Of a stretch of 10,354 nt of DNA, positions 1 to 6,978 are shown one piece after another. The stretch covers positions 1 through 10,354 of the forward strand of contig JAWUWK010000130.1 of the NCBI GenBank assembly GCA_034111875.1. Reading direction: 5' to 3'. Position 1 is the first letter of the stretch, and every line of letters begins with the position of its first letter. Source of the stretch: Rs1 sp034111875. Its GTDB lineage: Bacteria; Pseudomonadota; Gammaproteobacteria; Pseudomonadales; Balneatricaceae. The translations under genes and the position numbers were made by a program. Below the pieces are notes generated by a model. That model saw nothing but the letters and a program-made list of their open reading frames with translations. It was not told the DNA's origin and made no database searches.

Positions 1-238
1 CTGGACGGAGCTGGGTGCAGAAGACCTCGGTGTATTGCAAAGTTTATTGGTGACTTGTCGTTTACAGGGAGTTAATCCTTACGACTATTTAGTAGATGTA
101 ATGCAGCGGGTCAGTTTGCACCCTGCGTCTAAGGTTGAGGAATTAACTCCGCGGTTATGGAAAGAGAAATTTTCAGATCAAAATTTAACATCAGATTTAG
201 CTATAATAGGGTGATCTAACCCTTGAATGACCGCTTAC
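1..238 (+). mobile_element. Right end of an IS66-family insertion sequence
   Basis: The window opens inside an IS66 element. Its last gene (tnpC) stops at 214. A short non-coding tail follows and ends with CCGCTTAC at 231-238, whose complement GTAAGCGG matches the GTAAGC start usual for IS66 terminal repeats. From 239 the sequence becomes a universal stress protein gene, so the boundary is sharp. IS66 elements normally make an 8-bp target duplication, which predicts GTATCTAT (239-246) at the other end; that end lies outside the window. The terminus position is inferred from the repeat motif and the change of coding content. Confidence 0.82.
2..214 (+). CDS. tnpC: IS66 transposase TnpC, C-terminal 70 residues (partial)
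   Basis: The frame is open from the window edge to TGA at 212-214. The peptide contains LLVTCRLQGVNPYDYLVDV followed by the QRVSLHPASKVEELTPRLWK stretch, the very conserved end of IS66-family DDE transposases (the IS66 C-terminal domain). The gene is cut only by the window edge, so nothing visible says it is inactive. The catalytic DDE residues lie upstream, outside the window. The accessory proteins TnpA and TnpB expected for IS66 would also be upstream. Confidence 0.92.
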   Translation, partial: WTELGAEDLGVLQSLLVTCRLQGVNPYDYLVDVMQRVSLHPASKVEELTPRLWKEKFSDQNLTSDLAIIG

Positions 239-531
239 GTATCTATAACCTAAAACATTTGATAAATGAGCGTATAATGACATTTTGTGAGTCTGAATTA
301 GAGAATTTTGATTGGAAACCAAAAATTCAAAGTATTATTTCAAAAGGTAATGTCCACGGTACAATTACAGAAGTTGTCGAAGTGAAAAATGTCGATATAA
401 TTGTGATGGGCACAAGAACCCACAGCGCTGCTAAGCAGTTCTTTATGGGGTCGATTGTAAATAAAGTAATGCGTAATTCAGACGTTCCTGTAATGGTGGT
501 TTGTACAAAGTCTGCGCTGAGCTTTAAATAA
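239..531 (+). pseudogene. Universal stress protein (UspA family), C-terminal remnant cut by IS66
   Basis: The peptide from about 239 ends in IIVMGTRTHSAAKQFFMGS, then VNKVMRNSDVPVMVV, the characteristic last beta-strand/helix/beta-strand of a UspA domain. The usual G-S and V-P-V-x-V-V signatures of the nucleotide-binding fold are present, but the second glycine of the classic G-xx-G motif is Thr. About 97 residues remain; a single Usp domain is usually 140-160, so the N-terminal third is missing. The frame can be extended to a TTG at 223, but that codon lies inside the IS66 terminus, so it is not a native start. The 5' half presumably lies on the far side of the IS element. The stop (529-531) almost meets the end of the RidA remnant on the opposite strand. 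Confidence 0.8.
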
Positions 532-922
532 CCGCGGTAGCCTCAATCTCAACTTTGGCCCTGTCTTCTATCCAATCGGCAACTTCAACCATAGTCATGG
601 CAGGGACATGCTTACCAAAAACCGAGCGATAAACCACCCCTAGGACTTTTTGACTTTGCAAATATTATTGTTTATTCGCCACATACCAGCTTAAACCTAC
701 AACGTGGTTGGGTGTGGCGCCTGCTGTTTATAATACCGCTGCTATATTTTGCAACGCTTCAGGCACTAGGCTATAAAATCATCTCTGGTAAATTCTTGGT
801 CTAAATTCCAACCAATTTGACCACCTACATAAATCGTTTGCCCTGTGGCAACAATACCGATGGCTTACCCTAACGCTGGCTTCCAGCCTTCAGGGTGCAA
901 TCTTTTCAATTTTGTTATCCAT
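524..922 (-). pseudogene. RidA/YjgF-family enamine/imine deaminase, degraded
   Basis: Read on the minus strand, the segment gives recognisable RidA pieces in order: EGWKPALG, then GIVATGQTIYVGGQIGWNLD, then TAGATPNHVVGLSWYVANK, and finally VLGVVYRSVFGKHVPAMTMV followed by EVADWIEDRAKVEIEATAVI. These lie in different frames with at least two shifts (after about residue 8, and near the middle around 775-785). In-frame stops interrupt GWKPALG*, AAVL* and NKQ*YLQ. A plausible old start is ATG at 922-920, and the ancestral stop is at 526-524. RidA proteins hydrolyse reactive enamines/imines, and members sit in anthranilate and aminomuconate degradation operons as probable deaminases. Here it is the last gene of the operon, downstream of kynU. 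A gene is certain; function in the pathway is inferred from position. Confidence 0.85.
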
Positions 923-1084
923 CGCTATCAATTAAATATGTTGGCTATCGCCAGTCTCAAGGCGCTTTATAACCTGCATCTTTGCCAAGTTGACTGGCCA
1001 TTAGTATGCCTTCAAAGACGCATGTCGACTGCGAAAATTTCGTTTATCCGATATAATCACATCTGTGAATATCCGGCACTGGTT

Positions 1085-1100
1085 TTAAGCATTTGCTTAA
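1085..1100 (-). other. Small hairpin overlapping the kynU stop codon
   Basis: TTAAGC and GCTTAA (6-bp arms, 4-nt loop) flank and include the kynU stop codon at 1097-1099. No T-run follows in the direction of transcription, so it is not a classical intrinsic terminator. It could stabilise the 3' end of the kynU message or mean nothing. The rest of the 923-1084 gap shows no recognisable coding similarity on either strand. Confidence 0.25.
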
Positions 1101-2314
1101 GTCACAGCTTGCTTAGTTTTATATTCCTCGCAATCCCAGCGCTTGTTCGCCATCACATCTTCTATAATATCGACCGCTGCGAGTATATCTTGCTCATTTA
1201 AATACAGTGGCGTTATTCCAAAGCGGACGATGTTTGGCATTCTAAAATCTCCTATCAGCCCTTGTGCTATCAAAGCTTGGACGACGGCGTAGCCTTCTTT
1301 GAAGGCAAAAGAAACTTGCGATCCACGCTGCTCTGGGTTGCGAGGTGAAACTAAAATTAGCGCTGGGCAGCGGGCGCAAACTTGTACAATAAATAATTCC
1401 GACAACTCAATGGAACGTGCTCTTACCTGTGACAGTTTGACGCCTTGCCATACCTCTAATGCCGCATCTAAGCTGGCTAACCCTAATACTGAGGGCGTGC
1501 CGACACGCATTTTACCAACCCCTTGCATCGGTGTATATTTAGACTCAAAAGCAAACGGGTTAGCATGTCCCATCCAACCGGATAATATAGGTTCAAAGGC
1601 TTCTAAGTGCTGCTGATTTACGTACAAAAATGCCGGCGCGCCTGGGCCACCATTAAAATATTTGTAGCCACAGCCAACGGCAAAATCAACCCCTAAAGTA
1701 CCTATCTGAACATCGATTGCACCCGCACTATGACTGAGATCTAAAATCGTTTTGGCCCCGTGTAGCTGGGCTTTTTCTGATATTTTTTGCATTTCGTGCA
1801 AGCGACCAGTGCAGTAATCAACTTGAGTCACCATAACCACCGCAACACTTGAATCTATTGCATCTAATACTGTTTCTGGGGTAGCCACCTTTAACTCATA
1901 GGCAATATTAGTGTGCGTATTTAGCGCTGCAATCAGGCCCTGAGCCACATAGAGGTCTGTCGGAAAGTTTCCGCTATCAGAAAGTATAACTCTGCGCTCT
2001 GGGTTTAAACTTAAGGCGGCACTTAATACTTTAAATAAATTGATACTAGTGTTATCAGCGGTGGTGACTGTGCCCTTTGGGGCACCAATTAACGCGGCTA
2101 TTTTATCGCCTACTTGCTGTGGTAAATGGTACCAACCCGCCTCGTTCCATCCACGAATCAGTTTTTTCGACCACTGCACGTCCATTTCATCGACTAATCT
2201 CGCCCTAGAGCTATGAGTCATAGGCCCTAGGGAATTACCATCTAAGTAAATAACCCCTGCAGGTAGGTCAAAGGCTAACTTAGTTTTATCAAAAAATTTT
2301 TTTAACATTGTCAC
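1097..2314 (-). CDS. kynU: Kynureninase
   Basis: This PLP-dependent cytoplasmic enzyme cleaves L-kynurenine to anthranilate and L-alanine. The 405 residues match the usual length. Landmarks in order: YLDGNSLG (residues 23-30), NFPTDLYVAQGL (116-127, phosphate/PLP contacts), DLSHSAGA (192-199) and GCGYKYFNGGPGAP with the PLP lysine at about 218. SGWMGH (245-250) follows, and a C-terminal RFGITPLY segment is intact. GTG at 2314 is preferred because AGAG lies six bases before it; ATG at 2308 is the alternative. The gene is the sixth of the minus-strand operon, 56 bp downstream of the broken CoA ligase. All motifs are intact, in contrast to its neighbours. It would provide the anthranilate that the ligase once activated. 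Confidence 0.96.
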   Translation of the reverse strand: MTMLKKFFDKTKLAFDLPAGVIYLDGNSLGPMTHSSRARLVDEMDVQWSKKLIRGWNEAGWYHLPQQVGDKIAALIGAPKGTVTTADNTSINLFKVLSAALSLNPERRVILSDSGNFPTDLYVAQGLIAALNTHTNIAYELKVATPETVLDAIDSSVAVVMVTQVDYCTGRLHEMQKISEKAQLHGAKTILDLSHSAGAIDVQIGTLGVDFAVGCGYKYFNGGPGAPAFLYVNQQHLEAFEPILSGWMGHANPFAFESKYTPMQGVGKMRVGTPSVLGLASLDAALEVWQGVKLSQVRARSIELSELFIVQVCARCPALILVSPRNPEQRGSQVSFAFKEGYAVVQALIAQGLIGDFRMPNIVRFGITPLYLNEQDILAAVDIIEDVMANKRWDCEEYKTKQAVT

Positions 2315-2370
2315 TTTATTCTCTTTTAGTTAGGTTGTTTTGATAATATTAGGTGTTTATTTATGCTCAA

Positions 2371-2965
2371 TCACAAGTTTTTTAAGGCGAAACGCTTAAG
2401 TTTTCCAGTCGCCGTTTTAGGTAAAGCCTCTATAAAATGCACTGAAAGAGAATATTTGTAGGGCCTGATGGTCGATTTTAGGTGATTTTGTAGAGTTTCG
2501 ACCATCACTCCACTGGTATTCAGAGGCTCTTTTAACACCACATAGGCACAGAAAATTTGACCTCGTTGTTCATCATCCATAGCGATTACCGCATATTCGT
2601 GGACGTTTTCATAGAGTAATAAGCAAGCTTCAACTTCGGGTCCAGCGATATTGTAACCTGAGGCAATAACCATATCGTCGACTCTGGCCGCGAAGTGAAA
2701 AAAACCTTGCTGATTTTCATAAAGGCATCACCGGTAACATTCCAACCGTCTTTAACATAGCTCTGTTGGCGATTATCGGCCAAATAGCGCCAGCCTTTAA
2801 GGCCTTTTACAACCCGTTTTCCCAGGGTATTAATTGGCAAATCAGACGTATCCTCAGCGACTATTTTGGCTTGATAGCCAACGAAAGGTTTACCCGTAAA
2901 GTTAGCCTTGCGATCATCTAAATGGTTAGATATGACATGTGCAACATTTTAGTTGCGCCGATCAT
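2371..2965 (-). pseudogene. 2-aminobenzoate-CoA ligase (AMP-forming), C-terminal third only, frameshifted
   Basis: ANL-superfamily ligases of this type convert anthranilate, ATP and CoA to 2-aminobenzoyl-CoA. What remains, in order: IGATKMLH, then NFTGKPFVGYQAKIVAED, GWRYLADNRQ, DGWNVTGDAF, FFHFAARVDDMVIASGYN, VEACLLLYENV, and the terminal TIRPYKY and LPKTATGKLKRF with the A10-type lysine. About 195 codons are left of a protein usually about 500-550 long, so the AMP-binding N-terminal domain is gone. Two one-base frameshifts are visible: near 2936-2939 (after MLH) and near 2718-2722 (after GDAF). The 5' boundary at about 2957-2968 is a deletion junction joining it to the enoyl-CoA hydratase. 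The specific substrate is inferred from the operon (kynU and the 2-aminobenzoyl-CoA monooxygenase/reductase); benzoate-CoA ligase relatives look similar. Confidence 0.85.
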
Positions 2966-3187
2966 GTCATAGGCATAACCCCCCGAGCAGAAATTATCAC
3001 CATTGGCGCGTATTACGACAACATTTATCGTGTCGCAGTTGACTAATTCGTGAAATAGATCACGCATTTCTGCATAGCTTTCAAACGTGTGCGGATTCTT
3101 CCTATCGGGACGTTTGAATGACAAACTGGCAATCTTATCTTCAACTTGCCAGTTGTAATCTTGCGCTTTATACGGGCTTATATCCAT
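2957..3187 (-). pseudogene. Enoyl-CoA hydratase/isomerase family protein, N-terminal fragment
   Basis: The ATG at 3187 begins a crotonase-family protein: LSFKRPDRKNPHTFESYAEM (residues 22-41) and VVVIRANGDNFCSGG (56-70), which is the first oxyanion-hole strand. After about residue 75 the sequence stops resembling crotonases and becomes the ligase sequence GATKMLH, so the remaining roughly 180-190 residues, including the second oxyanion-hole loop and acid/base residues, are deleted. The open frame ends at 89 codons through the ligase frameshift. No strong Shine-Dalgarno sequence precedes the ATG, which lies 19 bp after the MarR stop. In the ancestral operon it probably hydrated an unsaturated CoA intermediate after ring attack on 2-aminobenzoyl-CoA. 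It cannot be a functional hydratase now. Confidence 0.85.
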
Positions 3188-3206
3188 GGCTTAGTGCTGC
3201 TGCATG

Positions 3207-3662
3207 TCAGTCCCCTTTATGACAGTCTATATGACCTAACAACTCAAGGAGCAACGATGCATCCCCTGGGTCAATATCTGTCATTAATTCATTTAGCCAT
3301 CTAGAGTGTGACAGCGCCATGAGTTTAAAGTGTATCTTGCCGGTATCGGTTAATTTAACTATCATCGCTCGTTTATCACCACCTACAGGGACACGTATAA
3401 CTAAGCCATCGTTGACTTGCCTGTCAATAATGCCAGTGACGTTTCCATTGGACACTTTAAGGACCGATGACAGCTGGCTCATTTTTAACCCTTGAGGCTC
3501 ACGATCTAAAGCCGACAATACATCAAATCTAGGCAGTGTCGAACCGAAATCACGGCGCAATCGCTGGCGTAATTCAACTTCGATCGTGCGCGTCACTTTT
3601 AACAGCCGCAACCACACCCTTAACTTTAGTTTTTCTATACTGGTATCAAACTGATCGCTCAC
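3207..3662 (-). CDS. MarR-family transcriptional regulator
   Basis: This 151-residue winged-helix protein is of normal MarR length. LRVWLRLLKVTRTIEVELR (14-32) is the dimerisation helix region, and STLPRFDVLSAL (41-52) leads into the DNA-binding domain. The recognition helix is about 71-82 (SNGNVTGIIDRQ), the wing is marked by GGDKRAMIVKLT (94-105), and a C-terminal dimerisation helix follows. The start is GTG at 3662-3660, overlapping the SDR stop as GTGA, which implies translational coupling. MarR proteins encoded inside aromatic CoA clusters commonly repress the cluster and release DNA on binding an aryl-CoA thioester; that role is inferred here. No truncation or motif loss is visible, although most of its own operon is dead. 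Candidate operators lie at 6430-6445 and 6910-6925. Confidence 0.9.
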   Translation of the reverse strand: MSDQFDTSIEKLKLRVWLRLLKVTRTIEVELRQRLRRDFGSTLPRFDVLSALDREPQGLKMSQLSSVLKVSNGNVTGIIDRQVNDGLVIRVPVGGDKRAMIVKLTDTGKIHFKLMALSHSRWLNELMTDIDPGDASLLLELLGHIDCHKGD

Positions 3663-4396
3663 GCTTCACCTCCATTAGTTGCAATCGCTTGACCCTTGAT
3701 AGAATCCACCATATTGAAGGCTAAAAATACGGCACTGTCCGCCAATTCACAAGGCTGGACAAATCGTCCGATAGGATTATCTTTAACTAAAACCGCTCTG
3801 GCTTGCGCTTTATTGATTGGCGTTTTTTGCATAATTTTTTGGATTGATCTCTCTAGCATCGACGTTTCTATAAAACTTGGACAGAGCGCATTGACCGTCA
3901 CTTGGATTTTTGCGGCTTCTAAAGCCAGTGATCTTACTAAGCCGACAACGACATGTTTAGCCGCACAGTCATTAGCGACATATCCATAACCTTTAAGACT
4001 CGCAGTAGAAGCTATAGCAATTAATCTATCCCAGCCCAAAGTTTGCATTTCTGCGTAGATGGCCCGAAACAAGTTAAACACAACGATAAGATTTACATCC
4101 AGAGACTGCTGCCATTGCCGCTGACTCATATTGTTAAAGGCCACCCTTTCAACCGCTAAGGCGATGGCGCCATGTTGAATTCGCGCTTGAGCTAACATTT
4201 TCTCGAGGCTTTCGCGATTAGTGACATCTGCCGCTATCGCAAAGATATTAGGCAATATTTTAGCCACCGCTTTTAGATACTCATCAGTGCGCCCGGTAAT
4301 AGTGACTTTAGTCTCTGCATGGGAAAAAGCACTGGCGCGACCGACACCCATACCACCAAAGGTAATAACAATATGCTTATTTTTTAGTGAACTCAT
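3659..4396 (-). pseudogene. SDR-family 3-hydroxyacyl-CoA-type dehydrogenase, open frame but catalytically broken
   Basis: A short-chain dehydrogenase of about 245 residues. It keeps VTITGR, AADVTNRESL, LDVNLIVVFNLF, IAIASTASLKGYGYV, AAKH and the C-terminal GRFVQPCELADSAVFLAF segment. Start ATG 4396 (MSSLKNKHIVIT) is chosen because it matches the family and has AAAAGG upstream at about 11 bases; GTG 4408 and ATG 4405 are also in frame. Three key elements are damaged. The cofactor motif reads TFGGMGVG instead of TGxxxGxG. The NNAG motif is absent, with about six residues missing between IALAV and the RVAFNNMS segment. The catalytic Tyr of YxxxK is Asp (residue 143, N-D-C-A-A-K). The reading frame has survived because the lesions are missense and in-frame deletions. 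It was probably a dehydrogenase in the ring-cleavage/beta-oxidation phase; activity now looks very unlikely. Confidence 0.82.
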
Positions 4397-4447
4397 TTGA
4401 TACATCACCTTTTGGTTTTCACTGATTAATCACATTAACTTGTCGAT

Positions 4448-6397
4448 TCAAACTTTTAACATGGTTTCACCGCCCTGTGCCAGCCTCGACATTTTATCCC
4501 GTGCGGCGAAATAAAGCTTCGGCCACGCCAATTGCCTATCGCCAAGGGCTATTCCGGTATGGAGTCTCCAGTAGGGCTCTGCCAAATGCGTTGCGAAAAT
4601 CACCCCCCACAGCCATCGGTACATTTATTGGTCAGTGGACTGATTAATGACGAATGACGACAGTAAATAGCCATGGCACATTGTATTTCTAACATATCAA
4701 AACCTGCCAAAACTGCCATTTTTGCACTTTCTACAAATACCCGCTCACCATTTGCATGCCTTGTTCGGTCATTGGCGCAGGCACTTAATTTTGCGCTGAC
4801 TAGGGAACCGCTGAGTCGGCGAGTAACGGCCAATTAGATTAAGTCGACTGCTGATTTAAACGGGGTGTTCATCGTCTTCCAACCCAATTGAGTAGAACCT
4901 TTTGGTCCTGCATGACCGATTTTCGCGCCGATTTTAGCCGTCGATTCACGGTACACAACTCGGTAATTCTGCGCCATACAACCCCTTGCTCTGCAGTGTA
5001 AAGCCCAGGACAGTCAGGGGTTATTCTGCAAGTGGCACTGACGCAAGTCATCTCTACAAAAACTAATTTGGCCCCTCCTTTAGCCAGTGAGCCATAGTGC
5101 GCCAAATGCCTATCAGTAAGGCAGCCATTTTCTGCTTTATACTGCGCCATAGACAATACCACAGCGCGATTTTCTAAGTACATGCCGCGCAATTTATAGG
5201 GAATAAACATAGGCGCCCGTACTTCAAGAGCATGCTTGAGCATAGCCGTCTTTAAAGCTAAACCACTGCTCTGTATGTTGCCGACACGCAATGTCGCGCA
5301 GCGTAAGTTTTCATGGCTAATACGCTGCGATCGAGTCATCAGAGAATAATTGCACTGCACCATATCCAGTGCTAAATAACGTTCTAAATCCTCAAACCAC
5401 TTAAGAGAATTACGCGCTGAAAACTGCAGTTTCAGTTCTTCTAAACGCCGTGCGTCTTCGTATTTTTCAAAGGCTGAGGCCATCGTTGGCGCAGTGTGCA
5501 GATAATCGGCTAAAGCCACGGCAGTTCCCATCGCCAATTTGGTACCTGAACCAATAGAATAATTTGCGGTTGCGAGGACATAACCCATCAACACAACGTT
5601 ATCGTGGGACCATTTTTCACAGAGCACACGAGGGGAATTAGTCCACGCTGAGCCGAAAATATGTATAGCATTACTGAGTAATCTTTGACCTTGTAAATGT
5701 TTCGCAAAGATTTTTTCACACAGCGTCATAGATTCGTCTTGGCTCATATTATCAAAGCCATAGTTGAGATGAGTCTCGCTAGTGCATTCTATGATAAAAG
5801 TCGCGTGCTGATTATCAAATTGATAGGCATGTGCCCATGGCCAACCTTGATCTGTAGGTCCAAAAATAAACGTGAAGCGTGATTAAATTTTTGCCAGGTA
5901 GCATACCAAATAAACTTACAATCACGCACATCGATGTCCGGCTTAAAATGCGCTTGGTAATTAATTCGCGTTGGCGAGCGCAAGTCATCAAAAGCGATCA
6001 CCAAATCATATTCAGTTTGGTATTGATCGATATCTTCGACGGGGGTTTCAAAGCACAAATTAACCCCTAACTCGCGCGTTTTGCGCTGTAATAGAATTAA
6101 TAGTTGTTTACGTCTGATACTACAAAAACCATGACCTGAAGAGACGATTTTTTCGTCATCGCGAATCACTGCCATATCATCCCAACAGGCAAAATGTTGA
6201 CGACTAGCACGGGCACTAACTGGATCGTTGAGGGCCAAGATATCTAAGGCTTCATCAGAAAACAGCAACGCCCCACGGAGGGTGTCATCGACTTTGTTCC
6301 TTTCAATAACACTGATTTTATGGGAGGCATCACGCAACTTCATACTAATGACCAAATATAATCCGGCGGGGCAGCCACCTAAGCAGGCTATTTTCAT
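4448..6397 (-). pseudogene. 2-aminobenzoyl-CoA monooxygenase/reductase (two-domain flavoprotein), broken
   Basis: The family fuses an N-terminal FAD monooxygenase to a C-terminal old-yellow-enzyme reductase, hydroxylating and reducing the ring of 2-aminobenzoyl-CoA. Pieces in order: MKIACLGGCPAGLYL (FAD motif, one Gly now Cys), SVIERNKVDDT, SSGHGFCSIRRKQLL, CKFIWYATWQKFNHA, SIGSGTKLAM, YEDARRLEELKLQFSARNSL, TRSQRISHENLR, then the reductase VVLSMAQYKAENG, FVEMTCVS, AGFDMLEI and ISPLTN. The tail reads HLAEPYWRLHTG and LAWPKLYFAARDKMSRLAQG. Damage: a one-base loss near 5873-5877, a shift near 4955-4965, a stop at 4834-4836, and two compensating shifts between about 4648 and 4678. A deletion near 4593-4607 removes roughly 120-130 residues of the reductase barrel. 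MGDA-type FAD contacts read MGYV. ATG 6397 has GGAGA six bases upstream. It was the first gene of the operon. Confidence 0.9.
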
Positions 6398-6429
6398 GCC
6401 GTCTCCTGTTGCAAGTGACCACAATGCAC

Positions 6430-6445
6430 TTAATAGCGCTATTAA
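6430..6445. promoter_or_regulatory. Perfect 16-bp palindrome, candidate operator upstream of the monooxygenase operon
   Basis: TTAATAGCGCTATTAA is a perfect palindrome placed 33 bases before the ATG of the monooxygenase/reductase (minus strand). That is where a repressor site overlapping the promoter would sit. A related site with the same AGCGCT core is at 6910-6925 on the other side of the divergent region. The size and symmetry suit a MarR dimer, and a MarR gene lies in the same operon. Binding is inferred; no clean -35/-10 pair for the minus strand could be assigned. Confidence 0.5.
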
Positions 6446-6536
6446 AAAGAGTTTTTCGCTGGCCTATTTAGGCTATAACGGGTTTATCATACGCTGTTGT
6501 GAAAAATCATTAGGAATATACTGCCTCGCTTTAAAA

Positions 6537-6565
6537 TATATTTCAAGCTTAAAGCTTTAAATATA
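6537..6565. repeat. AT-rich inverted repeat, 14-bp arms with one mismatch and a 1-base centre
   Basis: The left arm 6537-6550 (contains TTTCAAGCTT) and the right arm 6552-6565 (contains AAGCTTTAAATATA) are complementary at 13 of 14 positions around A6551. It lies about 140 bp before the monooxygenase start and 410 bp before the acyl-CoA dehydrogenase. It may be a second regulator site or a cruciform-prone element. It has no T-run typical of a terminator in either direction and no gene ends beside it. Confidence 0.45.
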
Positions 6566-6853
6566 AAATTTATTTATCGAAGCCATAGAATTCGTTTTTA
6601 GCTTATGTCAGGATAGTCTGTCTGTTGCTAACGGAATTAATTTTTATTCTAGATTCAACAGTTAGGCACGAAAGAGCTATGCAAGATATTACTGTGCTAA
6701 GGAAATTATAAAATTTCGTGGTGACCATATTGCTGATGAGACATTTTTCTAGTTTTCTAGGTGCATGAAAAGTTTGTGCAGACTTTCGTGATTCGACTGC
6801 CAAAGTTAGGATTATCCAGCCTTTAAAAATCCATCAATTGAGTGCAACTTGAT

Positions 6854-6882
6854 TTGAAACACAGCTAATTCAGAGCTAGGAT
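6854..6882 (+). promoter_or_regulatory. Sigma70-like promoter for the acyl-CoA dehydrogenase/formamidase operon
   Basis: TTGAAA (6854-6859), a 17-bp spacer and TAGGAT (6877-6882) form a good sigma70 match on the plus strand. Transcription would begin near 6889, giving a leader of about 90 nt before the ATG at 6979. The leader contains the AGCGCT-centred site at 6910-6925. Directly upstream, 6833-6853 has the imperfect dyad ATCAA-N11-TTGAT, a possible additional binding site abutting the -35 box. Apart from these sites, the 580-bp divergent region (6398-6978) shows no coding similarity on either strand. Confidence 0.5.
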
Positions 6883-6909
6883 TTTAACCTTTATGGATAT
6901 TTTTCCCAT

Positions 6910-6925
6910 ATAACAGCGCTTTAAC
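6910..6925. promoter_or_regulatory. Imperfect AGCGCT-centred palindrome, candidate second MarR operator
   Basis: ATAACAGCGCTTTAAC shares 11 of 16 positions with the perfect palindrome at 6430-6445 when aligned on the AGCGCT core. It falls just downstream of the predicted start of transcription of the plus-strand operon, a position compatible with repression. AGCGCT also occurs by chance inside coding sequence elsewhere in this window, so the evidence is the pairing and placement, not the core alone. Confidence 0.35.
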
Positions 6926-6978
6926 GATTTCAAAACATGAATACAGGCACTGACTTTAAAAAGTACTAGGAGAAACAC

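Noticed and set aside
845..1201. 118-codon plus-strand open frame
   Set aside because: It runs antisense to the RidA remnant start and the end of kynU, has no family resemblance and no ribosome binding site.
1299..1616. 105-codon plus-strand open frame
   Set aside because: Wholly antisense inside kynU, which has all its family motifs; Cys/Ser-rich composition is typical of a shadow frame.
2918..3187. A complete small 89-residue enoyl-CoA hydratase
   Set aside because: Its last residues are 2-aminobenzoate-CoA ligase sequence followed by a frameshift stop; it is a deletion chimera lacking most of the fold.
4600..4833. A separate small 77-residue gene
   Set aside because: It contains AGFDMLEI and ISPLTN from the reductase domain of the broken monooxygenase/reductase and is a piece of that pseudogene.
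6603..6803. 66-codon minus-strand open frame in the divergent region
   Set aside because: No recognisable domain, no good ribosome binding site, and it sits in a region with regulatory dyads.
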